Assembly: GCA_002409725.1 (NCBI GenBank)
Contig: DHOI01000081.1
Span: forward strand, 7,377-18,836
DNA from: Christensenella sp. UBA5394
GTDB lineage: Bacteria > Bacillota > Clostridia > Christensenellales > CAG-138
Direction of reading: 5' to 3'
Length of the DNA stretch: 11,460 nt
Shown here: positions 1 through 7,737 of the stretch, in pieces
How positions within the stretch are numbered: position 1 is the stretch's first letter
How the letters are laid out: each line of letters starts with the position of its first letter
Notes under the pieces: model-generated
What the model was told of the DNA's origin: nothing
The model's database searches: none
Seen by the model: only the letters and a program-made list of their open reading frames with translations
Translations under genes and position numbers: made by a program

Positions 1-1811
1 GGCAGGCAGCTGCGCTTGAACTGCTGGGCGAAGAAGCGCTTTAGGAAGGTACGCAACCACTTGCGAATGGCATCCGCGTCGTATTCACCGGCGAAGGCGA
101 TTTTGGCCAGGGCCAAGATCTTGGCCGGCCGCACGCCGTAGCGCACCATGTGATAGAGAAAGAAATCATGCAGCGCGTAGGGGCCCACGAGATCCTCCGT
201 CACCTGGGAGATAGTGCCGTTCTGTGCGGGCAAAAGCTCGGGGCTTACGGGCGTATTGAGGATATCCAGCAGCACGGCGCGAAGGGCCTCGCATTGGGCC
301 TGTTGCGCCTCATGCGCCACCAGGTGGCGTACCAGCGTTTTGGGCACGCCTGCATTCACGCCGTACATGCTCATGTGGTCGCCATTGTAGGTGGCCCAAC
401 CCAGCGCCAGCTCGGAAAGATCGCCCGTGCCCACCACCAGGCCCCCTTCCATATTGGCGATATCCATCAGCACCTGGGTGCGCTCACGGGCCTGGGCGTT
501 TTCATAGGTCACGTCGTGTATATCCGGATCTTGGCCGATATCCCGGAAATGCTGCTCCACGGCCTTGCGGATATCCACGCTGCGGAAGGAGACGCCCAAT
601 GCTTGGCAAAGCGCCTCGGCGTTATTGCGCGTTCGATCCGTGGTACCAAAGCAGGGCATGGTCACGGCCAGGGCATCCTTGGGGCTTCTTCTGAGCAGCG
701 CCAGCGCCCGTGCCATCACCAGCAGGGCCAGGCTGGAATCCAGCCCGCCGGAAATGCCGACTACCAGCTTTTTCGCCCGAACATGGGCCGTGCGCTTGGC
801 TAGACCGTTTGCCTGGATGGAGAGGATCTCCTCGCAGCGTGCAGCCATTTCGGATGCATCCTGCGCTAGGAAGGGCCGGGAGGCCAGCGGGCGGTAGCGG
901 ATATCTGGCGCATTCAGCGCGCCTAAGGAGAAGGCGATGCGCCGCCAATCGCCCCGCGGATGGAAGGTAGTGAAGCGCAGCCGCTCGTGCATCAGCCGCT
1001 CCAAATCTACATCCGCGTGCAGCAGGCCTTCGTGGAAGAGCCGGCTTTCCGCCAGGGGCGTGCCGTTTTCAAGGATGATATCGTGCCCGGCGAAGATCAC
1101 ATCCGTGGTGGATTCGCCAGAGCCCGCGTTGGTATAAACATAGGCGCAATGCAGCCTTTCGCTCTGGGTGCTCAGAAGGCTCCGTCGGTAAGCAGCCTTG
1201 CCCACCAGCTCATCGCTGGCGGAGGTGTTGGCGATGACCGTGGCCCCGCCCAGGGCCAGACCGATGCTGGGCGGGCTGGGCACCCAAAGATCCTCGCAAA
1301 CCTCTACTCCCAGCACAAAATCGGGCATATCTGAGCAGGCAAAAAGCAAGTCCGTACCGAAGGGCACTTCCTGCCCGAGCAGCGAAATCGTGCCATTAGC
1401 GGAACCATCCGCGGGCGTGAAGTGGCGCAACTCGTAAAACTCGCCGTAATTGGGGATATTCTGCTTGGGCACCACGCCGAGCACCTGCCCGCGCTGGATG
1501 ACTGCCGCGCAGTTATAAAGCGCGCCATCCTTTTCAAGGGGCAGGCCCACCACGGCCAGGGTGTTTAGATCGGCGCTGCCGGCGAGGATGGCGGCAAGGC
1601 CGCTTAGCGCGCCCCGTCGCAGCGTACTCTGCTGGAAAAGGTCGCCGCAGGTATAACCCGTAAGGCAGAGCTCCGGGAATACCGCCAGCGCGGAACCGGC
1701 CCGCGCCGCTTCCTGATATTGCGCCAGGATGGCGGCGGCGTTGTGCACAACATCCGCAACGCGGCAGGATGGGGTGGCGGCGGTAAGGCGCAGGAATCCA
1801 AATTCTCTCAT
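1..1811 (-). CDS. nadE: Glutamine-dependent NAD+ synthase (partial, C-terminus beyond window)
   Basis: Makes NAD+ from deamido-NAD+ (nicotinate adenine dinucleotide) using ATP and ammonia drawn from glutamine, the last step of NAD synthesis, in the cytoplasm. About 603 residues are visible. The N-terminal nitrilase-type amidase domain (about 1-270) shows the expected Glu-Lys-Cys triad: E47 in FPELCLTGY, K116 in VPKQNIPNYGEF and C172 in GVEVCEDLW. The synthase domain carries the ATP-pyrophosphatase P-loop SGGLDSS at 354-360 and a later GTGDLSELALGW motif. The visible part ends at FKRSCLP, which in this family lies some tens of residues before the C-terminus. The ATG at 1811 is preceded by GAGGGA with good spacing. 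It is the last gene of the minus-strand peptidase block, 31 nt after the aminopeptidase P gene. The two-domain architecture identifies the glutamine-using type rather than the short ammonia-using one. The stop and any terminator are outside the window. Confidence 0.96.
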   Translation of the reverse strand, partial: MREFGFLRLTAATPSCRVADVVHNAAAILAQYQEAARAGSALAVFPELCLTGYTCGDLFQQSTLRRGALSGLAAILAGSADLNTLAVVGLPLEKDGALYNCAAVIQRGQVLGVVPKQNIPNYGEFYELRHFTPADGSANGTISLLGQEVPFGTDLLFACSDMPDFVLGVEVCEDLWVPSPPSIGLALGGATVIANTSASDELVGKAAYRRSLLSTQSERLHCAYVYTNAGSGESTTDVIFAGHDIILENGTPLAESRLFHEGLLHADVDLERLMHERLRFTTFHPRGDWRRIAFSLGALNAPDIRYRPLASRPFLAQDASEMAARCEEILSIQANGLAKRTAHVRAKKLVVGISGGLDSSLALLVMARALALLRRSPKDALAVTMPCFGTTDRTRNNAEALCQALGVSFRSVDIRKAVEQHFRDIGQDPDIHDVTYENAQARERTQVLMDIANMEGGLVVGTGDLSELALGWATYNGDHMSMYGVNAGVPKTLVRHLVAHEAQQAQCEALRAVLLDILNTPVSPELLPAQNGTISQVTEDLVGPYALHDFFLYHMVRYGVRPAKILALAKIAFAGEYDADAIRKWLRTFLKRFFAQQFKRSCL

Positions 1812-1842
1812 GTACTGTCCCTCGTTGGCGTCGATTTTTAGT

Positions 1843-3576
1843 TTACAGGGGCCGGGTGGCCTGGATGAGGAAGGTCTTATCATCCCCCTCGAGCAGGGGC
1901 AGCAGGGCTTCCTTTACCAGAGCGTGGTAGGCGTTGAGGCGGGCGATATCCACCGGCTCCATCAGGCGTTTCTCCACGGCTTCGAGGTCGATGGGCACGA
2001 GTGTGAGGGGCGCGAAGCCCAGCATGCCATTTTCCATCTCCACGCACTCGATGAGAATTTCGAGGCGGACGCCGTGGCTGCCGGTCACGTAAAGCCCGGG
2101 CTCGTCCGAGCTGATCATGCCTTTTTGCATGGGTACCGATGGGTAGTCGTAACGGATGCGCACGGGCGGCTCATGCACCGAGAGCATGGCCCCCACGCCG
2201 TGGCCAGTGCCGTGGCCATAGTTGAGTCCGGCCTCCCACATGGGCGCGCGGGCCAGCACATCGAGCTTGGCCCCATCCACCCCCTGCGGGAAGCGGGCGG
2301 CCAGCAGGGCCAGCATGCAGCGCAGCGTCAGCGTGAAGTGCGCCTTTTCATCCGATGTGAGCGACCCCAGGGCGATGGTGCGGGTCACATCCGTGGTGGC
2401 CCCGGGCCATTGGCCGCCGCTGTCCACCAGCAGCAGGCCCTTCTTTTGCAGCTGTCGGGCGCTGGCCTGGGCCGGGCGGTAATGCACGATGGCCGCGTTG
2501 GGGCCGTAGCCGCAGATGGTGGCAAAGGAGGTATCGAGGCAACCGGCCTCCAGCCGCAGGCCGTCGAGATGCGCTGCGGCCCCGTATTCATCCAGCTTGT
2601 CCGCATGGGCTTTGATATAGCGCAAAAAGCGCACCATCACGGCCCCGTCCTTCGCATGGGCCTCGCGGATGTGGGCCAGCTCCGTTTCATTCTTTACGCA
2701 GCGGGCCATGGCCAGGTAATCGCTATCCAGCAAGGCCGCGCCCCGCTCTTTGAGGGCCATGGCCAGCGCCATGCTCACGGAGGGAGGGCTCACCAAAACG
2801 TGATCCCCTTCGCCATAGCGGCCGAGGAAGGGCAGGATGTCCTCATAAGGCAAAATGTGCGCGCCCAACTCCGCGAGGTAAGCAGCCACAGGTTCCGCCG
2901 TTTGCGGGGCTATGAAGACGAAGCAGGCTTCCGCTTCCACCACGGTAAAAAAGCGGGCCACAGGCGTGTGAGGGATATCCCCGCCCCTAAGGTTGAAAAG
3001 CCACGCGCCGTCCATCAGGTCTGTGACGAGCGCTGCCCGGGCCTTGCGTTCTTCTATGTGCAGCCGCAGGGCCGCCAGTTTCTCAGCCGCGCTTTGCCCC
3101 GTGAGGGCCGTATCCAGCACAAAGGCGGGGGCCGCTTCGCGGGGAGGCCGGTCGGGCCACACCGGGGAGACCAGGTCGATATCCACCACGGACGTACCCG
3201 CGCCATAGGCCGCTGCCTGCCGCAGGGTAACGCAGCGGCCATCCATGCCCATGCCCTTACCCGCAAGGTTGTGGCGGATATAATCTGCCAGATCGGGCAC
3301 GCCTTCCCCGCCTTCTCTCATCAGCGTTATGCCGCTGCCTTCAAGCTCGCGCCCGGCCTGCAAAAAGTAGCGCGAATCCGTCCACAGCAGGGCCTCGTGC
3401 GGCAGCACAAGCAGCGTGCCCGCGCTGCCCGTAAAGCCGCTCAAATAGGCGCGCGCCTGGTCGTAAGGGGCTACATATTCCGAGCCGTGCGAATCGGCAG
3501 TGGGCACAAGGTAAGCATCCAGACCGGCCTCCGCCATGGCGCGGCGCAGGGCCGCGAGCCTCTCGCTTACCTTCAT
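1843..3576 (-). CDS. Aminopeptidase P family (M24) Xaa-Pro aminopeptidase, three-domain type
   Basis: Predicted metalloaminopeptidase that removes an N-terminal residue preceding proline; cytoplasmic, with no signal peptide. At 577 residues it is longer than the two-domain E. coli enzyme. It fits the three-domain form (as in eukaryotic XPNPEP1): two creatinase-like N-terminal domains (about 1-130 and 145-300), the M24 pita-bread catalytic domain (about 300-515) and a C-terminal extension. The dinuclear metal ligands are all present: D385 (LLVDSGG), D396 (TTDVTRT), H459 (HGTGHGVG), E492 (SDEPGLY) and E506 (VRLEIL). I chose the ATG at 3576 because GGAGG lies 7 nt upstream and it forms an ATGA overlap with the stop of the preceding M42 gene. 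An in-frame ATG 30 nt further upstream would lie inside that gene and lacks this site. Substrate preference for proline follows from the family and is not proven by the sequence. Confidence 0.93.
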   Translation of the reverse strand: MKVSERLAALRRAMAEAGLDAYLVPTADSHGSEYVAPYDQARAYLSGFTGSAGTLLVLPHEALLWTDSRYFLQAGRELEGSGITLMREGGEGVPDLADYIRHNLAGKGMGMDGRCVTLRQAAAYGAGTSVVDIDLVSPVWPDRPPREAAPAFVLDTALTGQSAAEKLAALRLHIEERKARAALVTDLMDGAWLFNLRGGDIPHTPVARFFTVVEAEACFVFIAPQTAEPVAAYLAELGAHILPYEDILPFLGRYGEGDHVLVSPPSVSMALAMALKERGAALLDSDYLAMARCVKNETELAHIREAHAKDGAVMVRFLRYIKAHADKLDEYGAAAHLDGLRLEAGCLDTSFATICGYGPNAAIVHYRPAQASARQLQKKGLLLVDSGGQWPGATTDVTRTIALGSLTSDEKAHFTLTLRCMLALLAARFPQGVDGAKLDVLARAPMWEAGLNYGHGTGHGVGAMLSVHEPPVRIRYDYPSVPMQKGMISSDEPGLYVTGSHGVRLEILIECVEMENGMLGFAPLTLVPIDLEAVEKRLMEPVDIARLNAYHALVKEALLPLLEGDDKTFLIQATRPL

Positions 3577-4559
3577 AGCCTTGCCTCCATCACGGACCTT
3601 ATCCATTGCACGGCACCCTGTGCATCGGCGAGCGCCACCGTTTCCACAGGCGAGTGGATATAGCGACAGGGCAAAGAGATGCAGCCCGCAGTTACGCCGC
3701 CCGCCGTGCGGGCGATGGCCCCGGTATCCGTGCCGCCCGTGGTGAGCACCTCGTATTGGATTGCTACGCCCGCGGCTTCGGCCCGCTCCTCCAGCAGCAG
3801 CCGCACATGGGCGGAGACCACCACGGAATTATCCAGTACTTTGAGCGCAGGGCCCTTGCCCAGAGCGATGGCCGAGGGCGCGGCCTTAGGCGTATCGCCG
3901 GCCGGGGTCACATCCAGCGCCACGCAAAGGTCTGGCAAGATACCATATGCCGCCGGGCCGGCCCCGCGCGTGCCCACTTCCTCCTGCGCGGTAAAAACGG
4001 CGTAGAGGTCATGCTCGCAGGGGCCCGCGAGGGCTTCGAGCAGCACGGCGCAGCCCAGCCTGTTATCCAGCGCGCCGCCGGTGGCCAAGCCGTTCTCGAT
4101 CTGCAAGGGGCTGTAAAATACCGCTACGTCGCCAATGCGAGCGATCGATTCCGCTTCGGCCTTATCCTTTGCGCCGACGTCGATGAACAAATCCTCCATT
4201 TCGGCCTCGCCGGGACCTTTTGTTTTCGTCTCATAATAGACCGTGCCCGGTGCCCCGTTCTCAAAGACCACTCGCCGGGCAATGGCTATCGCGGGCTTTA
4301 GCCCGCCGACGGCAGCCACACGCAAAAAGCCGTCCTCCTGCACATCCGTCACCATCAGGCCGATCTGGTCCATATGGGCGGCGAGCATCAGCCGCTTGCC
4401 GGATTTGCCGGGCCGGAAGGCGATCAGGTTGCCCAGGGGGTCGGTTTGCAGGGTTTCGCATAGGGGCTCTGCCAGGGAGGATATGGCCTCCCGGATCCGG
4501 CTTTCCCGGCCGGAGGGGCCGTAGGCGGCGGTCAGCGCGTGTAGGGCAGATTCAAGCAT
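3573..4559 (-). CDS. M42 family metallopeptidase (third M42 copy in transcription order)
   Basis: Predicted cocatalytic-zinc aminopeptidase of the M42 family, whose studied members form large tetrahedral (TET) dodecamers that trim oligopeptides in the cytoplasm. The protein has 328 residues, within the normal range. Conserved positions are visible: H62 with D64 in AAHMDQIG, bridging D165 in GALDNRLG, catalytic E193 and ligand E194 in AQEEVG, D216 in ALDVTP and H302 in RYIHSP. Residues about 70-155 correspond to the inserted dimerisation domain of the family. The ATG at 4559 has GAGGTG seven nt upstream and overlaps the preceding M42 gene by 8 nt; the stop overlaps the aminopeptidase P start as ATGA. 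The DNR and LDVTP motifs differ from those of the two neighbouring copies, so it is a separate subfamily member. Specificity cannot be read from the sequence; some relatives are annotated as endoglucanases, which I consider less likely here. Confidence 0.93.
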   Translation of the reverse strand: MLESALHALTAAYGPSGRESRIREAISSLAEPLCETLQTDPLGNLIAFRPGKSGKRLMLAAHMDQIGLMVTDVQEDGFLRVAAVGGLKPAIAIARRVVFENGAPGTVYYETKTKGPGEAEMEDLFIDVGAKDKAEAESIARIGDVAVFYSPLQIENGLATGGALDNRLGCAVLLEALAGPCEHDLYAVFTAQEEVGTRGAGPAAYGILPDLCVALDVTPAGDTPKAAPSAIALGKGPALKVLDNSVVVSAHVRLLLEERAEAAGVAIQYEVLTTGGTDTGAIARTAGGVTAGCISLPCRYIHSPVETVALADAQGAVQWIRSVMEARL

Positions 4560-5622
4560 GGCGTATCACCTCGTTCCACATTTGATCCCGCAAAAAGGCG
4601 CGGGCCAGTTCATAAGCGGCGCGGATATCCGCGGGGCTGGCTAAACTATTGGGGGAATGGATATAGCGGCAGGGCACGGAGACACCGCCCACCGGGCAGC
4701 CGCAGCATGCCTGGTGGATGGCCCCGCCATCCGTGCCGCCCTTGGTTCCCTGCCGTAGCTGGTAGGGGATGGCATGGCGCTGTGCCGTTTTTATCAGCGC
4801 CGCCACCATTTCCGGCAAGGCTAAGGTACGGGCGTCCATCACGGTAAGGGCGGCTCCCCCGCCCACGCGGGTCACGGCCTTGGGCGGGCTTAGCTCCGGC
4901 AGGTCGTTGGCGGTGGTGCCCTCCAGCACCAGCGCCAGCGCCGGCTCCGCCCGGTGCGCGGTAGCCATGGCGCCCCGAAGGCCCAGCTCCTCCTGCACGG
5001 TGAAGGCGGCCCAGAGGTCGCAGCCATAATCTTCTTGCAAAAGCTCGAGCAGAATGGCGCAGCCGATGCAGTCGTCCAGCGCCTTGGCGCAAAGCAGGCC
5101 GCCCAGCTCCATCGGTTCCACGTCGAACCACACGGGGTCGCCGATGCGTACGGCCTGGGCAGCTTCTTTTTTATCTTTTGCGCCTATATCGAGATATAAT
5201 TCCTCATGCGGGAAGGTGCGCTTGAACTCTTCTTCCTTTTGCAGATGGATGGCTTTGCAACCGATCACGCCGGGGATCGATCCTTGTGAAGCGGACGTAC
5301 CGAACGAACCAAAGGCCATGGGCGCGCCTGTACCGATGCGCACCCGCTTGCCGACGAGCACGCGTGCGTCCAGCCCGGCCCCGGAATAAGCCAGCGTGCC
5401 GTCCTCCCGGATGCCGGATACCACCATGCCGACTTCATCCATATGCGCGGCCAGCAGAATGCGCGGGCCCGGGCCGGGGCGGCGCACATGCAGGCTGCCT
5501 AGGGGGTCGACAACGGTTTTCAGCCCCAAGGGGGCCAGTTCCTTTTTCAAATAGGCGCGTACCGGCCCCTCGTGGCCGGAAACACCGGGCAGGGCGCAGA
5601 GCGTTTTCAGTCTCTCCAACAT
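4552..5622 (-). CDS. M42 family metallopeptidase (second M42 copy)
   Basis: Predicted cytoplasmic M42 aminopeptidase of 356 residues. Metal and catalytic positions are H60 with D62 (AAHMDEVG), D183 (ALDDCIG), E211 and E212 (VQEELG), E234 (LEGTTAND) and H322 (RYIHSP). The fourth-ligand position is Glu rather than the Asp of the other two copies, a variant I recall in clostridial M42 proteins. Two changes are odd. The residue after LDD is Cys where the family usually has Arg, and the segment after the last histidine reads HSPNSLAS in place of the usual HSPVE. An open frame continues 125 codons upstream, but that stretch is antisense-like low-complexity sequence lying inside the previous gene. 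The ATG at 5622 is preceded by GGGAGGAGG at close spacing and overlaps the first M42 gene by 16 nt. Activity is probable, though the substitutions near the active site make altered specificity possible. Confidence 0.92.
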   Translation of the reverse strand: MLERLKTLCALPGVSGHEGPVRAYLKKELAPLGLKTVVDPLGSLHVRRPGPGPRILLAAHMDEVGMVVSGIREDGTLAYSGAGLDARVLVGKRVRIGTGAPMAFGSFGTSASQGSIPGVIGCKAIHLQKEEEFKRTFPHEELYLDIGAKDKKEAAQAVRIGDPVWFDVEPMELGGLLCAKALDDCIGCAILLELLQEDYGCDLWAAFTVQEELGLRGAMATAHRAEPALALVLEGTTANDLPELSPPKAVTRVGGGAALTVMDARTLALPEMVAALIKTAQRHAIPYQLRQGTKGGTDGGAIHQACCGCPVGGVSVPCRYIHSPNSLASPADIRAAYELARAFLRDQMWNEVIRHA

Positions 5623-6653
5623 AGAGCCTCCTCCCAGGGGCCGGTCTTCAGCCCCCGTAAAAAGCCAGTCAGCAGCTTTTGCATATTGGCCAGCGTTTCG
5701 AGGCTCAGTACCTCTACGCCGGTATGCATATACCTTAGCGGCACGGAGATCAGCCCTGTAGCCACGCCGCTCGCCTGCACGGCCATATCCCAGGCGTCCG
5801 TACCCTTGGCCGCCATGGCGGCCTCCACCTGGTAGGGGATGCGCATAGCCTTGGCGCTGGATTCGAGCAGCGTGAATAGGCCGGGGTGCAGGCTGGCGCT
5901 GCGGCAGAGAACCACCTCCTCCAGAGGATAGGTACGGAAGGGAGTATCCGGTGGGGGCGCATGGCACACATCCACGGCAATGGCCATATCCGGGCAAAGG
6001 TTATGGGCCCCGGCCATCGCGCCGGCGCCGCTCTTTTCCTCTTGCACGGAGGCGCAGAGCACCACCGTGCAGGAAAGCTCTTCATCGCCAAGGCGAGCAA
6101 AAAGCTCGATCAGCGCGGCCAGGGGGGCGCGGTCGTCCATGGTTTTGCCCGAGGCCCGGCCGCTAAGGAGATTAAGCGGCGGCTCCGGGGCTAGGGTTAC
6201 CATATCGCCGGGGCGGATGAGCCGCCTGGCTTCCTCAGCCGCAAGGCCCGTATCGCAGAGGATATCCTCCCATTGATAGGCGGGTGGCTCCTCCTCTTTT
6301 TTCAAATGCGGCGGCAAGGCCCCGGCCACGGCCCAAACGGGCCCTTCGCGGCCCTGTATGACCAGGCGTGAGCCGGGCAGGATGCGTGGATCCACCCCGG
6401 CGATCTTGCACAGGCGCAGCATGCCGTTCTCCTCAACCTTTTGCACCACCATGCCCACTTCATCCATGTGGGCCATCAGCAGCACCAGCGGGTGGCCCTC
6501 GCCGATCTTGCCGTAAACGCTACCCGCCTTATCCCTAAAGACCTCCACACCCAATTCCGTCAGCTGCGCGGCGACCTCCGCCGCCACCGCGTCCTCCATG
6601 CCCGTGGCTCCGGCGGCCGCGGTCAGCCTGGCGATCCGTTCCAATAAGTCCAT
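5607..6653 (-). CDS. M42 family metallopeptidase (first M42 copy)
   Basis: Predicted M42 metalloaminopeptidase of 348 residues, cytoplasmic. Conserved positions are H62 with D64 (MAHMDEVG), D173 (TMDDRAP), E205 and E206 (SVQEEKSG), D228 (AVDVCHA) and H310 (RYMHTG). The inserted dimerisation-type domain spans roughly 70-165. It lies 3 nt downstream of the dipeptidase stop, with GGAGGG seven nt before the ATG. Its motifs resemble the M42 branch with GTDAWDM and RYMHT rather than the GGTD[GT]GAI and RYIHSP of the other two copies, so the three genes are old paralogues and not a recent tandem duplication. A TET-like complex containing more than one of these subunits is conceivable, but that is inference. 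Confidence 0.92.
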   Translation of the reverse strand: MDLLERIARLTAAAGATGMEDAVAAEVAAQLTELGVEVFRDKAGSVYGKIGEGHPLVLLMAHMDEVGMVVQKVEENGMLRLCKIAGVDPRILPGSRLVIQGREGPVWAVAGALPPHLKKEEEPPAYQWEDILCDTGLAAEEARRLIRPGDMVTLAPEPPLNLLSGRASGKTMDDRAPLAALIELFARLGDEELSCTVVLCASVQEEKSGAGAMAGAHNLCPDMAIAVDVCHAPPPDTPFRTYPLEEVVLCRSASLHPGLFTLLESSAKAMRIPYQVEAAMAAKGTDAWDMAVQASGVATGLISVPLRYMHTGVEVLSLETLANMQKLLTGFLRGLKTGPWEEALCWRD

Positions 6654-6656
6654 CGT

Positions 6657-7637
6657 TTAGCCCTCCATACAGGCCCGGAAGATGCGCAGGGCGTTGCCGT
6701 GCGTGATCAAATCCATCTCCCTGGGGGTAAAGTGCTTTTCAAAGGCGGCCAGCAGGGCCGGATACCCTGCGTAGTCCTTAAATTCCAAGGCGCAGGATAT
6801 GCCGTCGAAATCCGAGCCGAGGCAGAGCGCCTCTACCCCGGCCACCTTGCGGATGTGCAAGGCGTGGCGTAAAATGCCCTCGATGGTGGTTTCCCCTTCA
6901 TCGCCGATAAAAAGGTTATAAAAATTCAGACCCGTGGCCCCGCCGCGATCCGCCAGCGCGCGCAGCATGGGGTCCGTAAGGTTGCGCGCATGGCCGCACA
7001 CCTCCCGCGCGTTGCTGTGGGAGGCCACGAAAGGCTTGCGGGCCAGCGCGGCCACATCGCGAAAGCCGCCATCCGAAAGGTGGGATACATCCACCACCAT
7101 GCCCAGCTCCTGCATGCGCTCCACAGCCTGCCGCCCAAGCGCCGTGAGGCCCTTGGACATATCCGCCTCAACGGCGTTGGGATAGCCCAGCGAATTGGCG
7201 AAATTCCAGGTGAGGGCGATCATGCGCACGCCCTTTTCATAGAGCGCGTCCAGATCGGCCGGGCGTTTCACCACGGCCCCGTCCTCCAAGGTCAGCAGGG
7301 CGGATATCTTGCCGGCCCGGCGGTTTTTTTCGATATCGCCGAAAACCCGCACGGGCGCCACCTCGGCCGCGTTTTCCGCCAGCTCCCGCCGATACCAGCC
7401 ATAGGCAGCCTCGAATATGGCCTCCGGCGTATCGCCCAGGGGCAGCATCTCCTGCACGGGCTGTGCCGGGGCAAAGATGGCAAAGGCCTGCATCAGAACA
7501 CCGCCAGCCCGAAGCCTTGGCAGGTCGATATGACCGCCGCTTTTCGCAAGCCTCTCCTTGCCGCCCGAAAGTGCTACCACGCAGGCGATCGTATCACAAT
7601 GGAGGTCTATGATTGGATAAGAAACAGTATACTTCAT
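6657..7637 (-). CDS. M19 family (membrane/renal-type) dipeptidase
   Basis: Predicted zinc dipeptidase of the amidohydrolase fold that splits dipeptides, sometimes including D-residue dipeptides. The 326 residues fit the bacterial family. Metal and active-site residues are visible in the expected order: H13 and D15 in DLHCDT, bridging E118 in LTLEDG, H186 in VDVSHLSD, H207 in VASHSNAR and D276 in LGSDFDG. No signal peptide is present, so the enzyme is probably cytoplasmic despite the family name. It is the first gene of the peptidase block and ends 3 nt before the first M42 gene. An in-frame extension of 57 codons reaches into the MerR gene and looks non-coding, so I place the start at the ATG at 7637, just before the conserved DLHCDT. 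No ribosome binding site is visible before this ATG, unlike all neighbours. Confidence 0.93.
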   Translation of the reverse strand: MKYTVSYPIIDLHCDTIACVVALSGGKERLAKSGGHIDLPRLRAGGVLMQAFAIFAPAQPVQEMLPLGDTPEAIFEAAYGWYRRELAENAAEVAPVRVFGDIEKNRRAGKISALLTLEDGAVVKRPADLDALYEKGVRMIALTWNFANSLGYPNAVEADMSKGLTALGRQAVERMQELGMVVDVSHLSDGGFRDVAALARKPFVASHSNAREVCGHARNLTDPMLRALADRGGATGLNFYNLFIGDEGETTIEGILRHALHIRKVAGVEALCLGSDFDGISCALEFKDYAGYPALLAAFEKHFTPREMDLITHGNALRIFRACMEG

Positions 7638-7682
7638 GGTATTATCATATACCAAAAGATGGCGCAAAGATAGCGGGTTTTT
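7638..7682 (-). promoter_or_regulatory. Short leader of the dipeptidase gene: TATGATAAT box and small dyad, no ribosome binding site
   Basis: Only about 45 nt separate the end of the MerR terminator T-tract from the dipeptidase ATG, so the promoter must lie here or overlap the terminator. Read on the minus strand, TATGATAAT ends 4 nt before the ATG. If TATGAT is the -10 box, transcription would begin at or next to the ATG and the mRNA would be leaderless, which would fit the missing Shine-Dalgarno sequence. No good -35 hexamer is found 16-18 nt upstream. The arms GGTAT and ATACC (7638-7642 and 7649-7653) form a small dyad around this box that could be an operator half-pair or chance. Confidence in the exact elements is low. 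Confidence 0.35.
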
Positions 7683-7722
7683 GCCAAAAAAGCCAAAAAC
7701 AGAGCTGCATTGGCAGCTCTGT
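7683..7722 (-). terminator. Intrinsic terminator of the MerR-family gene
   Basis: A perfect 10-bp inverted repeat (arms 7699-7708 and 7713-7722, ACAGAGCTGC on the plus strand) encloses a 4-nt loop. On the minus strand it is followed directly by T5, GGC and T6. It begins 16 nt after the MerR stop codon. The T-tract exists only in the minus-strand direction, so it ends the MerR transcript and insulates the peptidase block. Confidence 0.9.
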
Positions 7723-7737
7723 AAAAACTTATGCTGT

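Larger units (their letters stand above)
1..7637 (-). other. Probable peptidase-nadE operon (six genes)
   Basis: Six minus-strand genes follow each other with junctions of +3, -16, -8, -4 and +31 nt: M19 dipeptidase, M42, M42, M42, M24 aminopeptidase P and NAD synthase. No terminator-like hairpin was seen between them, and every gene after the first has its own purine-rich ribosome binding site. The upstream boundary is set by the terminator of the MerR gene at about 7683-7722. The overlaps predict translational coupling and roughly coordinated amounts of the peptidases. Whether nadE belongs to the same transcript or also has its own promoter inside the aminopeptidase gene cannot be told from sequence. 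The right-hand end is outside the window. Confidence 0.8.

Noticed and set aside
1729..3663. A 644-codon open frame on the plus strand, the longest in the window
   Set aside because: It lies almost entirely antisense to the aminopeptidase P gene, which has a complete set of metal ligands and a proper ribosome binding site. The plus-strand product is rich in His, Arg, Gln and Gly with no recognisable motif, as expected from antisense reading of GC-rich coding DNA.
5623..5997. A 125-codon in-frame N-terminal extension of the second M42 gene
   Set aside because: It is Gly/Arg/Tyr-rich with no homology to M42 proteins and lies inside the first M42 gene; the ATG at 5622 has a strong ribosome binding site.
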